DNA of 64,000 bases from Rhizobium lentis (GCF_014200175.1 NZ_JACHBD010000001.1:558001-622000); one strand, 5' to 3'; shown: positions 35,763 to 45,499, counted from the first letter of the stretch. Made by a program: numbers and translations. Notes: generated from the sequence alone by a model not told the origin.

Positions 35763-38234
35763 ATGAGCAATAGTTTCGACGATATTCCCTTCTTCGACGA
35801 AGAGCCGAGCGAGATGGCGCGCAAGCCGCAGCCGTCTGCCGTATCCGCCGAAAGGGCGCCCGCCGGTATCGCCGCCCGCGCCATGGCGGCACGCGACGGC
35901 GGCAAGCGACCGGATTACCTCGCAGGCCTTAATCCCGAACAGACGGAAGCAGTGGAAACCCTGGAAGGGCCGGTTCTCGTCCTTGCCGGCGCCGGCACCG
36001 GCAAGACACGGGTGCTGACCACGCGCATCGCCCACATCCTCAACACTGGCCGCGCCTTCCCCTCACAGATTCTCGCCGTCACCTTCACCAACAAGGCCGC
36101 GCGCGAGATGAAGGAGCGCATCGCCCTGCTCGTCGGCGGCGCCGTCGAAGGCATGCCCTGGCTCGGCACCTTCCATTCGATCGGCGTCAAATTGCTACGC
36201 CGCCATGCCGAGCTGGTTGGCCTAAGTTCCGATTTCACCATTCTCGACACCGATGACGTCGTCCGTCTGATCAAGCAGCTGATCCAGGCCGAGGGACTCG
36301 ATGACAAACGCTGGCCGGCCAAGCAGTTCGCCGGCATGATCGACACCTGGAAGAACAAGGGTCTCGGCCCGGCCGATATTCCCGAAGGCGACGCGCGCGC
36401 CTTCGCCAATGGCCGCGGTCGCGATCTCTACTTCGCCTATCAGGCGCGCCTGTCGACGCTCAACGCCTGCGATTTCGGCGATCTGCTAATGCATCCGATC
36501 GCGATCTTCCGCAAGAATCCGGATCTTCTGAAGGAATATCACGGCCGCTTCCGTTATATCCTCGTCGACGAATATCAGGACACCAACACCGCCCAGTACA
36601 TGTGGCTGAGGCTGCTGGCCCAGCGCAGCAAGGGGGAGCCGCAGAATGTCTGCTGCGTCGGCGACGACGACCAGTCGATCTACGGTTGGCGCGGCGCCGA
36701 GGTCGACAATATCCTGCGCTTCGAGAAGGATTTCCCTGGCGCTAAGGTAATCAAGCTCGAACGCAATTACCGCTCGACCGAACATATCCTCGGTGCCGCC
36801 GCCCATCTGATCGCCCATAATGAAGGCCGCCTGGGAAAGACGCTGTTCACTGACCGCGCCGATCCCGACGACGTCAAGGTACAGGTCCACGCCTCCTGGG
36901 ATTCGGAGGAGGAAGCCCGCGCCATCGGCGAAGAGATCGAGCAGCTCCAGCGGGGCAAGCATCTGCTGAACGACATGGCGATCCTTGTGCGCGCTTCCTT
37001 CCAGATGCGCGAGTTCGAAGACCGCTTCGTCACCCTCGGCCTCAACTATCGTGTCATTGGCGGCCCGCGTTTCTACGAGCGCCTGGAAATCCGCGACGCC
37101 ATGGCCTATTTCCGCCTGGTCGCGCAGCCGGCCGACGACCTTGCCTTCGAGCGCATCATCAACACGCCGAAGCGCGGCCTCGGCGACACGACAGTACGCG
37201 CCCTGCACGACTACGCGCGTGCCCGCGACATCCCGATGCTGGCGGCAGCCGCCGACATGATCGAGACGGACGAGTTGAAGCCGAAGGCGCGCAAAGCCCT
37301 CTTCGACGTGATTCAATCTTTCCGCCGATGGCAGGAACTGCTTGAAAATACGCCGCACACCGAACTTGCCGAGCAAATCCTCGAAGAGTCCGGCTATACC
37401 GATATGTGGAAAAACGACAAGAGCGCCGAAGCGCCGGGCCGCCTCGAAAACCTGAAAGAACTGATCCGCTCGATGGAGAGCTTCGAGTCGATGCGCGGTT
37501 TCCTCGAGCACGTCTCCCTCGTCATGGATGCAGAAACCAACGAAAACCTCGACGCCGTCTCGATCATGACGCTGCATTCGGCCAAGGGCCTGGAATTCGA
37601 TACCGTCTTCCTCCCCGGCTGGGAGGAAGGCCTCTTCCCCCACCAGCGCTCGCTGGATGAGAGCGGCCGCGCCGGTCTGGAGGAAGAACGACGGCTGGCT
37701 TATGTCGGCATTACCCGCGCCAAGCGCCGCTGCCATATCTGGTTCGTCTCCAACCGCCGCATCCACGGCCTCTGGCAATCGACGCTGCCCTCGCGTTTCC
37801 TTGACGAGCTGCCGGAAACCCATGTCGAGGTCGCCGAGATGGAGCAGAGCTACGGCGGTTACGGCCGCGGCGGCTACGGCCAGTCCCGCTTCGACAAGGC
37901 CGAACCCTTTGCCAACTCCTACTCCACGCCCGGCTGGAAACGCGCCCAGGCCAACAGGACCGACGCCACGCGCGACAACTGGGGCACTCGCTCCGGCCAC
38001 GCCGTCGAACGCATCGGCTATGGCGAAAGCGGCCCGAAGGGACGCACGATTGAAGGCGAACTGGTCGCAAAGTCGACCTCGTCGGAGCCATCGCGCTTCA
38101 CCCTCGGCGATCGCGTATTCCATATGAAATTCGGCAACGGCAACATTACCGGCATCGAAGGCAACAAGCTGACGATCGACTTCGACCGGGCGGGGCAGAA
38201 GCGGGTGCTGGACGGTTTCGTCGAGCGCGTCTGA
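35763..38234 (+). CDS. UvrD/PcrA-type ATP-dependent DNA helicase
   Basis: An 823-residue superfamily 1A helicase of 3'-5' polarity acting in repair and replication restart. Motifs in order: Walker A LAGAGTGKTRVLTTRIAHIL (near residue 75), LVDEYQDTNTAQY (Walker B), DDDQSIYGWRGAEVDN, LERNYRSTEHILGA, and VI region TLHSAKGLEFDTVFLPGWEEGLFPH. A Gly/Tyr-rich patch (YGGYGRGGYGQ) leads to a C-terminal Tudor-like domain (FTLGDRVFHMKFGNGNITGIEG) that in PcrA binds RNA polymerase. An extra 50-residue acidic N-terminus precedes the helicase core. Confidence 0.95.
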   Translation: MSNSFDDIPFFDEEPSEMARKPQPSAVSAERAPAGIAARAMAARDGGKRPDYLAGLNPEQTEAVETLEGPVLVLAGAGTGKTRVLTTRIAHILNTGRAFPSQILAVTFTNKAAREMKERIALLVGGAVEGMPWLGTFHSIGVKLLRRHAELVGLSSDFTILDTDDVVRLIKQLIQAEGLDDKRWPAKQFAGMIDTWKNKGLGPADIPEGDARAFANGRGRDLYFAYQARLSTLNACDFGDLLMHPIAIFRKNPDLLKEYHGRFRYILVDEYQDTNTAQYMWLRLLAQRSKGEPQNVCCVGDDDQSIYGWRGAEVDNILRFEKDFPGAKVIKLERNYRSTEHILGAAAHLIAHNEGRLGKTLFTDRADPDDVKVQVHASWDSEEEARAIGEEIEQLQRGKHLLNDMAILVRASFQMREFEDRFVTLGLNYRVIGGPRFYERLEIRDAMAYFRLVAQPADDLAFERIINTPKRGLGDTTVRALHDYARARDIPMLAAAADMIETDELKPKARKALFDVIQSFRRWQELLENTPHTELAEQILEESGYTDMWKNDKSAEAPGRLENLKELIRSMESFESMRGFLEHVSLVMDAETNENLDAVSIMTLHSAKGLEFDTVFLPGWEEGLFPHQRSLDESGRAGLEEERRLAYVGITRAKRRCHIWFVSNRRIHGLWQSTLPSRFLDELPETHVEVAEMEQSYGGYGRGGYGQSRFDKAEPFANSYSTPGWKRAQANRTDATRDNWGTRSGHAVERIGYGESGPKGRTIEGELVAKSTSSEPSRFTLGDRVFHMKFGNGNITGIEGNKLTIDFDRAGQKRVLDGFVERV

Positions 38235-38258
38235 CCGCGCGACGATATTGCAGGACAG

Positions 38259-38606
38259 TCACCCGAACATCCGCATACTGCTGAGCCCGAGGATGTCGTT
38301 CAGCAGCGCGATCCCCATTCCGATGGCAACAATCGACAATCCGATCAGGAACAGCCGGCGGGCTCGGTCGTATTTGACGGCGAGCAGCGAGTCTCGCGCC
38401 AAAAGATCGGCAAACACCTTCACCTGAATGGCGATGCCGACGGTCAGAAATACCATCGGCAGCAGATCAACGCGGCTCCAGTCATTGGGATTGGACACCC
38501 ACAGGCTGATGAAATTGAGGGAAAAACCGAGAATGATCCCGGTCGCCGTCAGCGATCCGTTGCGGAAAGTCGCATCGATCTTTTCCTGCGGGTGAGGCTC
38601 GCACAT
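38259..38606 (-). CDS. Small membrane protein of unknown function
   Basis: A 115-residue protein with three hydrophobic stretches (about residues 20-38, 50-66 and 84-104) and charged loops. I do not recognise the family. The ATG at 38606 begins MCEPHPQEKIDATFRNG; the frame is open to 38696 but the extension is rich in Gln/Pro/Trp and has no ribosome site. It runs convergent with the helicase gene (24 bp between stops). GC content and codon use look like the neighbours. Confidence 0.6.
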   Translation of the reverse strand: MCEPHPQEKIDATFRNGSLTATGIILGFSLNFISLWVSNPNDWSRVDLLPMVFLTVGIAIQVKVFADLLARDSLLAVKYDRARRLFLIGLSIVAIGMGIALLNDILGLSSMRMFG

Positions 38607-38857
38607 GGTTTGAGTTCCGGCTTGCTGCTGGGGCAAGAAAGGCAGAATTCGCGCCGTTGAGCAAGGCCAGGCCTTTTGCGGTTGCTGCCACACCATCGGA
38701 AAGTCGCCAATAGGTTGATTTAGCGCGTTCTTTTACCGCCGATCACTACCATCAGTGAAGGAATTAATGCTTGCATGCGGGCTCCCGGGAATTCACTAGT
38801 TGATGCATTCAGTGCATTTGGCATTAGCATCGCCATAACGCGAAGGGATTGGCCTTG

Positions 38858-39484
38858 ATGAAAGCGCTGCTGCTCGTCGATATCCAGAACGGCTTCTGTC
38901 CGGGTGGAAACCTGCCGGTGCCGGACGGGGACAAGGTCGTTCCTGTCGCAAACAGGCTGATCGACAGCGGCAAATACGACCTGATCGTCGCCTCCCAGGA
39001 CTGGCACCCGCCCGGTCACGGCAGCTTCGCCTCCGCCCATCCGGGTGCCGCCCCCTTCGAAATGGGCGAACTGTCCGGCAAACCGCAGATGCTGTGGCCC
39101 GACCACTGCATCCAAGGCACGCTTGACGCCGAACTGCATCCGGCGCTCAAATCCGAAGAAATCGACCTGATCCAGCAGAAGGGCGAGGATCCCGGGATCG
39201 ACAGCTATTCGGCCTTCCGCGACAATGACCGCGACTCTTCGACCGGCCTTTCCGATTTCCTCGAAGATCAGGGTGTGACCGATCTCGACGTCTGCGGTCT
39301 GGCGACCGATTACTGCGTCAAGTTCTCCGCGCTCGACGCGCTCGAGATGATGCCGGGCGTGCGCGTGCGCTTCATCGAGGACGCGAGCCGCGGAATCACG
39401 CCTGAAGGCGTCGCTGCTGCCATCGACGAGATGCAGGCGCATGGCATCACCGTGATCAACAGCTCGGATGCCTTGCGCGAATAA
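38858..39484 (+). CDS. pncA: Nicotinamidase PncA
   Basis: Hydrolyses nicotinamide to nicotinate in NAD salvage. A 208-residue isochorismatase-fold enzyme. The catalytic Asp is in ALLLVDIQNGFCPGG, the metal-binding residues in SQDWHPPGHGSFASAHPG, and the nucleophilic Cys in CGLATDYCVKFSALDA. The ATG at 38858 is chosen; a TTG 9 bp upstream is possible. Upstream is a 160-bp gap with a run of restriction-site palindromes. It is convergent with the next gene, with 11 bp between stops. Confidence 0.94.
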   Translation: MKALLLVDIQNGFCPGGNLPVPDGDKVVPVANRLIDSGKYDLIVASQDWHPPGHGSFASAHPGAAPFEMGELSGKPQMLWPDHCIQGTLDAELHPALKSEEIDLIQQKGEDPGIDSYSAFRDNDRDSSTGLSDFLEDQGVTDLDVCGLATDYCVKFSALDALEMMPGVRVRFIEDASRGITPEGVAAAIDEMQAHGITVINSSDALRE

Positions 39485-39495
39485 ACCGCCGATCC

Positions 39496-41088
39496 CTAGT
39501 TCAACAGATAGGCATCGAATGTCTCATCGCTGCCGGCAACCGGGCCAAAGCGTTTGAGGAGGGTCGTCTCGCTCCGGAATGCGGAAATCTCCTCAGGCGT
39601 CAGCGACAGCAGCCAATTGTAACTCTCATGCAAGGAGACGGGGCCGGCAATTTGGTCAAGCCGCTGTGAGAGAAGAATGACGATGGGTGCGTGCTCGCTT
39701 TGCTGCAGTTGCCGCGCCGTCTGCAGGATGTCGGCAAGGCTGAGCGAAAGCCGCGCATTGCGGGTATACCGCACGATCGCGCCGAACCGCTGCTCCCGCA
39801 GAAGATAAGTGCGATTGGGGATGTAATAGGGCAAGGGTTCCAGGAGATAATCGGGATCCGCCATAATGATCGCATCCCTGAGATCCGGGCGCGATTGAAT
39901 GAATGACCCGAGATCCCGGGCTCGGCTAAACGGTATGTCGGTGAAGAGGAACTGATGAACCTTTTCGATACCGGAAGCGACCTGCAGCGCCAGCAATATC
40001 ATGAAGCACAGCCGTCCGATCTTGACGGCGCCACCGGCTGGCCCAACACCGGCAATGCCCGCGGCTGCGGATCGGGAGCGGCTGATCAAGGCAATCATGC
40101 CGATCATGAAGACCAGCCATAGGGCCTGATGTCTGTAGCTACCTGGGTAAACGAGCGTAAAAAGCAGTGAAAATCCGAGGAGAACCGATGCGGCCGCCAA
40201 CATCGCGGGCCGCCGGTTGGCCAGCCCAAGCAGACTGCCATAGATGAGCACCGCCATCAGCGAGGCGAAAACCCGAGCAATCGATGGATCGGCCACGGCC
40301 AGCCGAAGGATACCGTCGGGGTAGAACCCCATGAAATAGGAAGTCGCCCTGGCAAAGGCATGAAGGACAAGCGGGGCGAAATTCTTGCCTGCGAGATTGT
40401 TCTGCCCGGCATCGTTGAATGTGGGATAGACCGTCATGACGCATAGAATAACGCCGACTGCGGCAATGACCGCGGCTGTCGCAAAGGCCCGATATGCCGA
40501 CAGAGAAGGTCTCGGACGCGCCAGGACCAGATCGAAAAACCAATAGGCAAGAAAGCCGCCGACCAGCACGACCGAATGGACGTTGGTATTTGCCAGCAAG
40601 GCAAACAATAGGCCGAGCACCATGCCGTTGCGCATTCCCCTCTCCCAGCTCAGGACGATAAGGAAGACCAAAAGCATGCTGATGCCGTAATTTCGCGACA
40701 TCGCGGCGTAGTCGAAAACCGAAAAGCTGCTGAACAACGACAGCAGCATGATCGAGCGCGGCAGATCAAGCCTGAAAACAAGAAGGTAGGCCGAGCCGGC
40801 CGCAATCGTCAGCGCGACGATCTTCAGGACGACGGGAGAGCCGACAACAAGATGAGCGGCGCGCAACAGGATATACCAGAGAGCCGGATGACCTTCGCCA
40901 TGCATCTGGCGAAGCATATCGATGAAACTCTCTCCCTGAAGGGCGAGCGACAAGGCGCGAACCTCATCGCGCCACACGGTTTCTGACCAGCAAAGCGCGG
41001 ATGCCAGCGCAAGCCACACCACAAAGATCAACGTCTTGGCGAGCGTTGTTGATCGAGGTTCATCGATTTTAGAGACAATAACAGCCAA
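39496..41088 (-). CDS. GT-C-like multi-spanning membrane glycosyltransferase (putative)
   Basis: A 530-residue membrane protein with about ten to eleven hydrophobic segments. The first external loop has the acidic pair in ETVWRDEVRALSLAL, and the second HGEGHPALWYILLRAAH, a pattern seen in GT39/ArnT-like GT-C enzymes that use polyprenyl-phosphate sugars. The C-terminal soluble part (about residues 380-530) has no clear match. The likely substrate is a surface polysaccharide or lipid, but this is inference. The start seems to be TTG at 41088; a later TTG or GTG is possible. Confidence 0.65.
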   Translation of the reverse strand: MAVIVSKIDEPRSTTLAKTLIFVVWLALASALCWSETVWRDEVRALSLALQGESFIDMLRQMHGEGHPALWYILLRAAHLVVGSPVVLKIVALTIAAGSAYLLVFRLDLPRSIMLLSLFSSFSVFDYAAMSRNYGISMLLVFLIVLSWERGMRNGMVLGLLFALLANTNVHSVVLVGGFLAYWFFDLVLARPRPSLSAYRAFATAAVIAAVGVILCVMTVYPTFNDAGQNNLAGKNFAPLVLHAFARATSYFMGFYPDGILRLAVADPSIARVFASLMAVLIYGSLLGLANRRPAMLAAASVLLGFSLLFTLVYPGSYRHQALWLVFMIGMIALISRSRSAAAGIAGVGPAGGAVKIGRLCFMILLALQVASGIEKVHQFLFTDIPFSRARDLGSFIQSRPDLRDAIIMADPDYLLEPLPYYIPNRTYLLREQRFGAIVRYTRNARLSLSLADILQTARQLQQSEHAPIVILLSQRLDQIAGPVSLHESYNWLLSLTPEEISAFRSETTLLKRFGPVAGSDETFDAYLLN

Positions 41089-41247
41089 CGGACAGCAACC
41101 CGGTCATCGAAAATGCCGCGACCATAGCGGCGCCCCGATAATTTGACGTTAAGGTGAAATATCCTCGCGGGAATAATGCGTCGGTGTCGGTTCGGCTTAT
41201 ATCGATCCGTCCTTGCTTCTGAACAGACCAAACATGGGAGTTGAGAG

Positions 41248-41913
41248 ATGAAAAAGCTTGTAACTGCGGCCTTCGTGAGCCTCGACGGTGTTATGCAGGC
41301 GCCTGGCGCGCCCGAGGAAGATCCGACCGGCGGCTTCAAACTTGGCGGCTGGACCGTCAATTACTGGGACGCGCCGATGGGGGAGTTCATGGACGGGATC
41401 TTTACAGATCCCTTCGCTCTGCTGCTCGGCCGCAAGACCTACGAGATTTTCGCCGCGCACTGGCCTTTTGTCGGGCAAGACGACCCCATCGGAAAGGCCT
41501 TCAATGCCGCGACCAAATATGTTGCGACGACATCGCAAGAGCCGCTCACCTGGGAAAACTCCGTTCCGCTGCGCGGCGACGCCGTCGCCGAAATCGCCCG
41601 GCTGAAACAGAAGGACGGTCCCGACCTGCTGACGCAGGGCAGCAGCGCACTGTTGCAATCGCTGCTGGCGCACGACCTGATCGACGAACTCCGGCTCCTG
41701 ACTTTCCCGCTCATCCTCGGCCCCGGTAAGCGCCTGTTCGGCACGGGTGCCATACCGGCAGCGCTGAAGCTCACCGCTAACTCGGTATCGACGACGGGCG
41801 TCATCATGAGCGTCTATCAGCGCGCCGGCGAGGTCAAAGCCGGCAGCTTTGCTATGCATGAGCCCTCGCAGGCCGAACTGGCGCGCCGGGAGCGGATGAA
41901 GCACGAGGGATGA
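41248..41913 (+). CDS. RibD C-terminal / dihydrofolate-reductase-like protein
   Basis: A 221-residue reductase-fold protein of the RibD_C family (MKKLVTAAFVSLDGVMQAPG; LLGRKTYEIFAAHWP; LLTQGSSALLQSLLAHDLIDELRLLTFPLILGPGKRLF). Such stand-alone proteins are NADPH-dependent but their substrate is unknown, and they are not the cell's folate enzyme, which is at 8.5-9.0 kb. The ATG is preceded by GAGAG. It ends 10 bp from the convergent DUF2164 gene. Confidence 0.88.
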   Translation: MKKLVTAAFVSLDGVMQAPGAPEEDPTGGFKLGGWTVNYWDAPMGEFMDGIFTDPFALLLGRKTYEIFAAHWPFVGQDDPIGKAFNAATKYVATTSQEPLTWENSVPLRGDAVAEIARLKQKDGPDLLTQGSSALLQSLLAHDLIDELRLLTFPLILGPGKRLFGTGAIPAALKLTANSVSTTGVIMSVYQRAGEVKAGSFAMHEPSQAELARRERMKHEG

Positions 41914-41923
41914 GTCCGGTCGC

Positions 41924-42193
41924 TCAGGCGCCCGCAGCCTTGTTCGTCTCGTCACGCTCGAGCAGATAGATGTCCTCTGCAAGGTCCTCCATCTTCTTCG
42001 AAAGGGCGGCGTGTGCATCGCGAAGGCCCTGATTGTAATAGTGAGGGCCGATCTCCTCGGCGAAGAAATCGAGCAGGAACTCCGCCGGCAGCGCGCCGAT
42101 CGGCTGGTCGAGTTCCGTCTCGAAATAGCGGCGGATGCGCGAGACGATCGCCGCTTTTGCTTCCTTGGTAAATTCGATCCTCTTCATTGGCAT
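41924..42193 (-). CDS. DUF2164 family protein
   Basis: An 89-residue soluble, mainly helical protein matching DUF2164: IEFTKEAKAAIVSRIRRYFETELDQPIGALPAEFLLDFFAEEIGPHYYNQGLRDA. Function unknown. ATGs at 42193 and 42187 are both possible. It is convergent with the RibD-C-type gene and divergent from azlC. Confidence 0.85.
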   Translation of the reverse strand: MPMKRIEFTKEAKAAIVSRIRRYFETELDQPIGALPAEFLLDFFAEEIGPHYYNQGLRDAHAALSKKMEDLAEDIYLLERDETNKAAGA

Positions 42194-42320
42194 CGTCTCC
42201 CCCGGTTGTGATCAGCACGTTGATGCTTCAGCGAAATCGATCGATCAATCAACGAAATTCAATTGCCGTTGCAGATCGCAGACCATAAGGGAAAGCTGAA
42301 TTTCCAACAGGATCACCCAG

Positions 42321-43052
42321 ATGAATCGCGCCGACTTTGTTGAAGGTTTGCGGGGCGGCTCCGCCGTTGCACTGGCGTCGGCGCCCTTCGGCGCGCTGTT
42401 CGGAGCGCTCGCGGTCGAAAACGGCATGTCGCTTTCCGAAGTCGCCTTCATGAGCGCCACCGTCTATGCCGGCGCCAGTCAGATGGTCGGCATCGAGCTC
42501 TTCGGCCACAATGTCCACGCCTGGCTGATCGTGCTGTCGATCCTCGCGGTCAATTTTCGCCACGTGCTCTATTCGGCGGCGCTGGCGCGCTATATCGGCC
42601 ATTTCACGCCCGTGCAGAAATTCTTCACCTTCTTCCTGTTGGTCGATCCGCAATTTGCCGAAGCGGTAAAGCGCAGCGAGGCTGGCAAACCGCTGACCTT
42701 CGCCTGGTATTTCGGCTTCGGCATCATCATCTACATTCCCTGGGTGCTGATCAGCGTCGCCGGCGGCATGCTTGGCGGCTTCATCGGGGATCCGAAGGCG
42801 ATCGGCCTCGATATCCTGCTGCCGGCCTATTTCCTCGGCATCGTCCTCGGCTTCCGCAAGCGCGATAATTTCCTGCCCGTAGCACTCGTCAGCGCCGTCG
42901 CTTCGGTGCTCGCCTATCGCTATGTCGGCTCGCCCTGGCATGTGAGCCTCGGCGCTGCCGCCGGTATCGTGCTCGCCGCCCTGCTGCCATTGGCGCCGCA
43001 AGAGCCCGATCTCGAAGCCGACGCCCTTCAATCCGAAGTGCATGAGGTCTGA
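42321..43052 (+). CDS. azlC: AzlC family branched-chain amino-acid exporter subunit
   Basis: A 243-residue membrane protein of the LIV-E (AzlC/YgaZ) family, with about seven hydrophobic segments. Motifs: FVEGLRGGSAVALASAPFGALFGALA at the N-terminus, GASQMVGIELFG, and NFRHVLYSAALARYI. With AzlD it exports branched-chain amino acids or related compounds. The AzlD gene follows after 3 bp, so both are translated as a unit. Confidence 0.92.
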   Translation: MNRADFVEGLRGGSAVALASAPFGALFGALAVENGMSLSEVAFMSATVYAGASQMVGIELFGHNVHAWLIVLSILAVNFRHVLYSAALARYIGHFTPVQKFFTFFLLVDPQFAEAVKRSEAGKPLTFAWYFGFGIIIYIPWVLISVAGGMLGGFIGDPKAIGLDILLPAYFLGIVLGFRKRDNFLPVALVSAVASVLAYRYVGSPWHVSLGAAAGIVLAALLPLAPQEPDLEADALQSEVHEV

Positions 43053-43055
43053 GCC

Positions 43056-43361
43056 ATGGAATTCGATCTTCACATGGCGCTCGTCATCCTCGCCGCCGCT
43101 GCCGCCACCTTCGCCACCCGTATCGGCGGCTACATCCTCATTACCCGGATGAAGAGCATTCCGCCGCGCATGGAGGCGGCGCTGAATGCAGTCCCGGCGG
43201 CCGTGCTGACGACGCTGGTGGCCCCCGCCTTCTTCATCGGCGGCTGGGAGTCGAAGCTGGCGCTGATCGTCGCCCTCTTCGTCGGCCTGCGCGTCTCCCA
43301 TAGCTGGATGCTGGTCGCCGCCTGGATCGTCGTGATGATCTGGCGCCACGCCGGCGTTTAG
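43056..43361 (+). CDS. azlD: AzlD family small exporter subunit
   Basis: A 101-residue partner of AzlC with four hydrophobic segments and the family motif AAAATFATRIGGYILITRMKSIPPRMEAALNAVPAAV. It is the small subunit of the two-protein amino-acid exporter, 3 bp downstream of azlC. It ends 23 bp from the convergent aminopeptidase gene. Confidence 0.92.
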   Translation: MEFDLHMALVILAAAAATFATRIGGYILITRMKSIPPRMEAALNAVPAAVLTTLVAPAFFIGGWESKLALIVALFVGLRVSHSWMLVAAWIVVMIWRHAGV

Positions 43362-43384
43362 CGCGGCCGGCATGGGCCCCTCTC

Positions 43385-45220
43385 CTAATATTCCAGCGGC
43401 AGCGTCGCGTTTTCGAGCCACGCCCTAACATCGTGATCGTGGATCAGCGGCATCAGCGCTTCGCGCGTGCGGCGATGATAGTCGTTGAACCAGTGCAGCT
43501 CGTCATGGGTAAGCAGCTCGGGGATGACCAGGCTGCGGTCGATCGGGCAGAAGGTCAGCGTCTCGAAACCGAGCATGGCCAAATCGCCGCCCTCGATCTC
43601 CTCGGCCTCGCGCACATAGATCAGGTTCTCGATGCGGATGCCGAAGCTGCCCGGCCGGTAATAACCCGGCTCGTTCGAAAGGATCATACCGGGCAGAAGT
43701 TCCTGCGTCGAAAGCCTGGAGATGCGCTGCGGCCCCTCGTGCACCGAGAGATAGGAGCCCACGCCATGACCGGTGCCGTGGGCGAAATCGGCCCCCGCCC
43801 GCCACAGCGCGATGCGCGCCAGTGGATCGAGGTCGCAGCCGCGCGTACCCCTAGGGAAACGCGCCGTGCTGATCTGGATCATGCCCTTCAGCACCAGCGT
43901 GAAGAAGCGGCGGTGCTCCTCCGAAACCGCGCCTATGCCGACGGTGCGGGTGATGTCGGTCGTGCCGTTGATATATTGCGCGCCGGAATCGATCAGGAAT
44001 AGTTCGCCGGCCTCGATTATCCGGTTGGACTCGGTCGTCACGCGGTAATGCATGATCGCCGCATGTTCGCCCGCACCCGAAATCGTATCGAAGGAAATGT
44101 CCTTCAGCGGGTTCTGCATGCTCTGGCCGACGCGGGCGCGCGCCGCTTCGAGATGCTCGGCCGCAGCGATCTCGCTGACCGTGCCGGGTTTTTCCTGCGA
44201 CAGCCAATAAAGAAATTCCACCATCGCCGCCCCGTCCTGCAGATGCGCGGCGGCCGAGCCGTTGATTTCGACGTCGTTCTTCACCGCGCGCGGCAGCTTG
44301 GCGGGGTCGATACCTTCCACAGCCTCTCCGCCCGCCTTGCGAATGATCTCGACGAGCGCATGGGAAGCGATATCCGGATCGATCAGCACACGGCCGCCAT
44401 CCCTGGAAGCAGCGGCGAGCCGCTCTTCCAGAGCCGAAGGCGGCAGCTGGGTGCAGATCTGCCCGAGATAGGCCTCCGGTTCGATGCCGGTCTTGCGCTT
44501 GTCGAGAAAAAGTTCGGCCCGCCCGTCGGCATGGATGATGGCCCGCGCCAGCGGATGCGGCGTGTGCGGCACGTCGGCGCCCCGGATGTTGAAGATCCAG
44601 GCGACCGACGAAGGATCGGCGATCAGCACCGCCGCGAGCTCCTTCTTCGAAAGATTGGCGGCGATTGTCGCGATCTTGTCGCTCGCCAGCACTCCGGCCT
44701 GGGCGACATTCTGGATGGTCACGGCGCCGAGCGGCTCGGCCGGCCGGTCGCTCCAGAGCCTGTCGAGCGGATTGTGCGGCAGGAAGACGAGGTTGCCGCC
44801 AATCTCCGAAAGCGCCCTTTCCAGACGGCGCACTTCGGCACCCGCATGCAGCCAGGGATCGATGCCGAGCCGCAAGCCCTTGCCGCCGTTTGCGGCAAGC
44901 CAGGCATGCGGCGGTTCGTTGACGAGATCGCCGCCCGAAAACACCGAACCGTCGACCTGTTCGGCAAGCTGCGTCACATAGCGGCCGTCGACGAAGACGA
45001 TCGCCTGCGTGCGCAGGATCAACGCAACACCCGCCGAACCGGTGAAGCCCGTCAGCCATGCCAGGCGCTCGGAGCAGGCGGGAACATATTCGCCGTTGAA
45101 TTCGTCAGCGCGCGGCACGAGGAAGGCGTCGATGCCGAGCGAATCGAAAGTGGCACGCAACGCCGAAACTCGATCCTTACCGAAGTGCGGAGTGGAGGTA
45201 ACCTCGAAAGACTGGAACAT
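43385..45220 (-). CDS. Xaa-Pro aminopeptidase (aminopeptidase P, M24B)
   Basis: A 611-residue three-domain aminopeptidase P that removes N-terminal residues before proline. Two creatinase-like N-terminal domains are followed by the pita-bread catalytic domain. Metal ligands can be seen in LFLIDSGAQYINGTTDITRTV (two Asp), HGTGHGVGSYLSVHEGP (His) and MILSNEPGYYRPGSFGIRIEN (two Glu). The length fits the long eukaryote-like form. The ATG at 45220 (MFQSFEVTSTPHFG) is chosen; the frame is open to 45271. It is divergent from the small-ORF unit at 45.4-45.8 kb. Confidence 0.94.
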   Translation of the reverse strand: MFQSFEVTSTPHFGKDRVSALRATFDSLGIDAFLVPRADEFNGEYVPACSERLAWLTGFTGSAGVALILRTQAIVFVDGRYVTQLAEQVDGSVFSGGDLVNEPPHAWLAANGGKGLRLGIDPWLHAGAEVRRLERALSEIGGNLVFLPHNPLDRLWSDRPAEPLGAVTIQNVAQAGVLASDKIATIAANLSKKELAAVLIADPSSVAWIFNIRGADVPHTPHPLARAIIHADGRAELFLDKRKTGIEPEAYLGQICTQLPPSALEERLAAASRDGGRVLIDPDIASHALVEIIRKAGGEAVEGIDPAKLPRAVKNDVEINGSAAAHLQDGAAMVEFLYWLSQEKPGTVSEIAAAEHLEAARARVGQSMQNPLKDISFDTISGAGEHAAIMHYRVTTESNRIIEAGELFLIDSGAQYINGTTDITRTVGIGAVSEEHRRFFTLVLKGMIQISTARFPRGTRGCDLDPLARIALWRAGADFAHGTGHGVGSYLSVHEGPQRISRLSTQELLPGMILSNEPGYYRPGSFGIRIENLIYVREAEEIEGGDLAMLGFETLTFCPIDRSLVIPELLTHDELHWFNDYHRRTREALMPLIHDHDVRAWLENATLPLEY

Positions 45221-45373
45221 GCTGGAAACCCGAATGATTGAAACGAATCCGGCTAATGGGATGCCGGCCATGTTAACGAAATTTCAATCGATGGGGAGAA
45301 AAAGCGACGAAACGAGTCGAAAGCGTTCAGCCCGCTCAGCATTTTGACAGAACTGTGGCGACAAAAGTTAATC

Positions 45374-45389
45374 TGGCACGCTTTATGCA
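45374..45389 (+). promoter_or_regulatory. Sigma-54-like promoter (-24/-12)
   Basis: TGGCACG-CTTT-ATGCA matches the RpoN consensus TGGCACR-N4-TTGCW at every fixed base except one (A for T), with the correct 10-bp distance between the GG and GC dinucleotides. The predicted start is near 45400, 100 bp before the small ORF. No enhancer site for NifA (TGT-N10-ACA) was found by eye in the 170 bp upstream. A TTGACA at 45344 is a possible sigma-70 alternative. Confidence 0.55.
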
Positions 45390-45499
45390 TTGGCCGCATG
45401 GCTCCCATGAGCAAAACCCTCTGCCTCCGCATTTCAGAATAGCTATATAGGCGCCATCGAACGGTTCGGACGAACCAGCAAACAAAGGATTTTTTTGAA

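Noticed and set aside
38819..38834. Possible sigma-54 promoter before pncA (TGGCATT-AGCA-TCGCC)
   Set aside because: Three mismatches to the consensus, and the predicted start would leave only about 13 bp before the gene.
41248..41913. Considered as a second folate reductase
   Set aside because: It is a RibD-C-type protein; the true dihydrofolate reductase lies next to thyA at 8475-8993.
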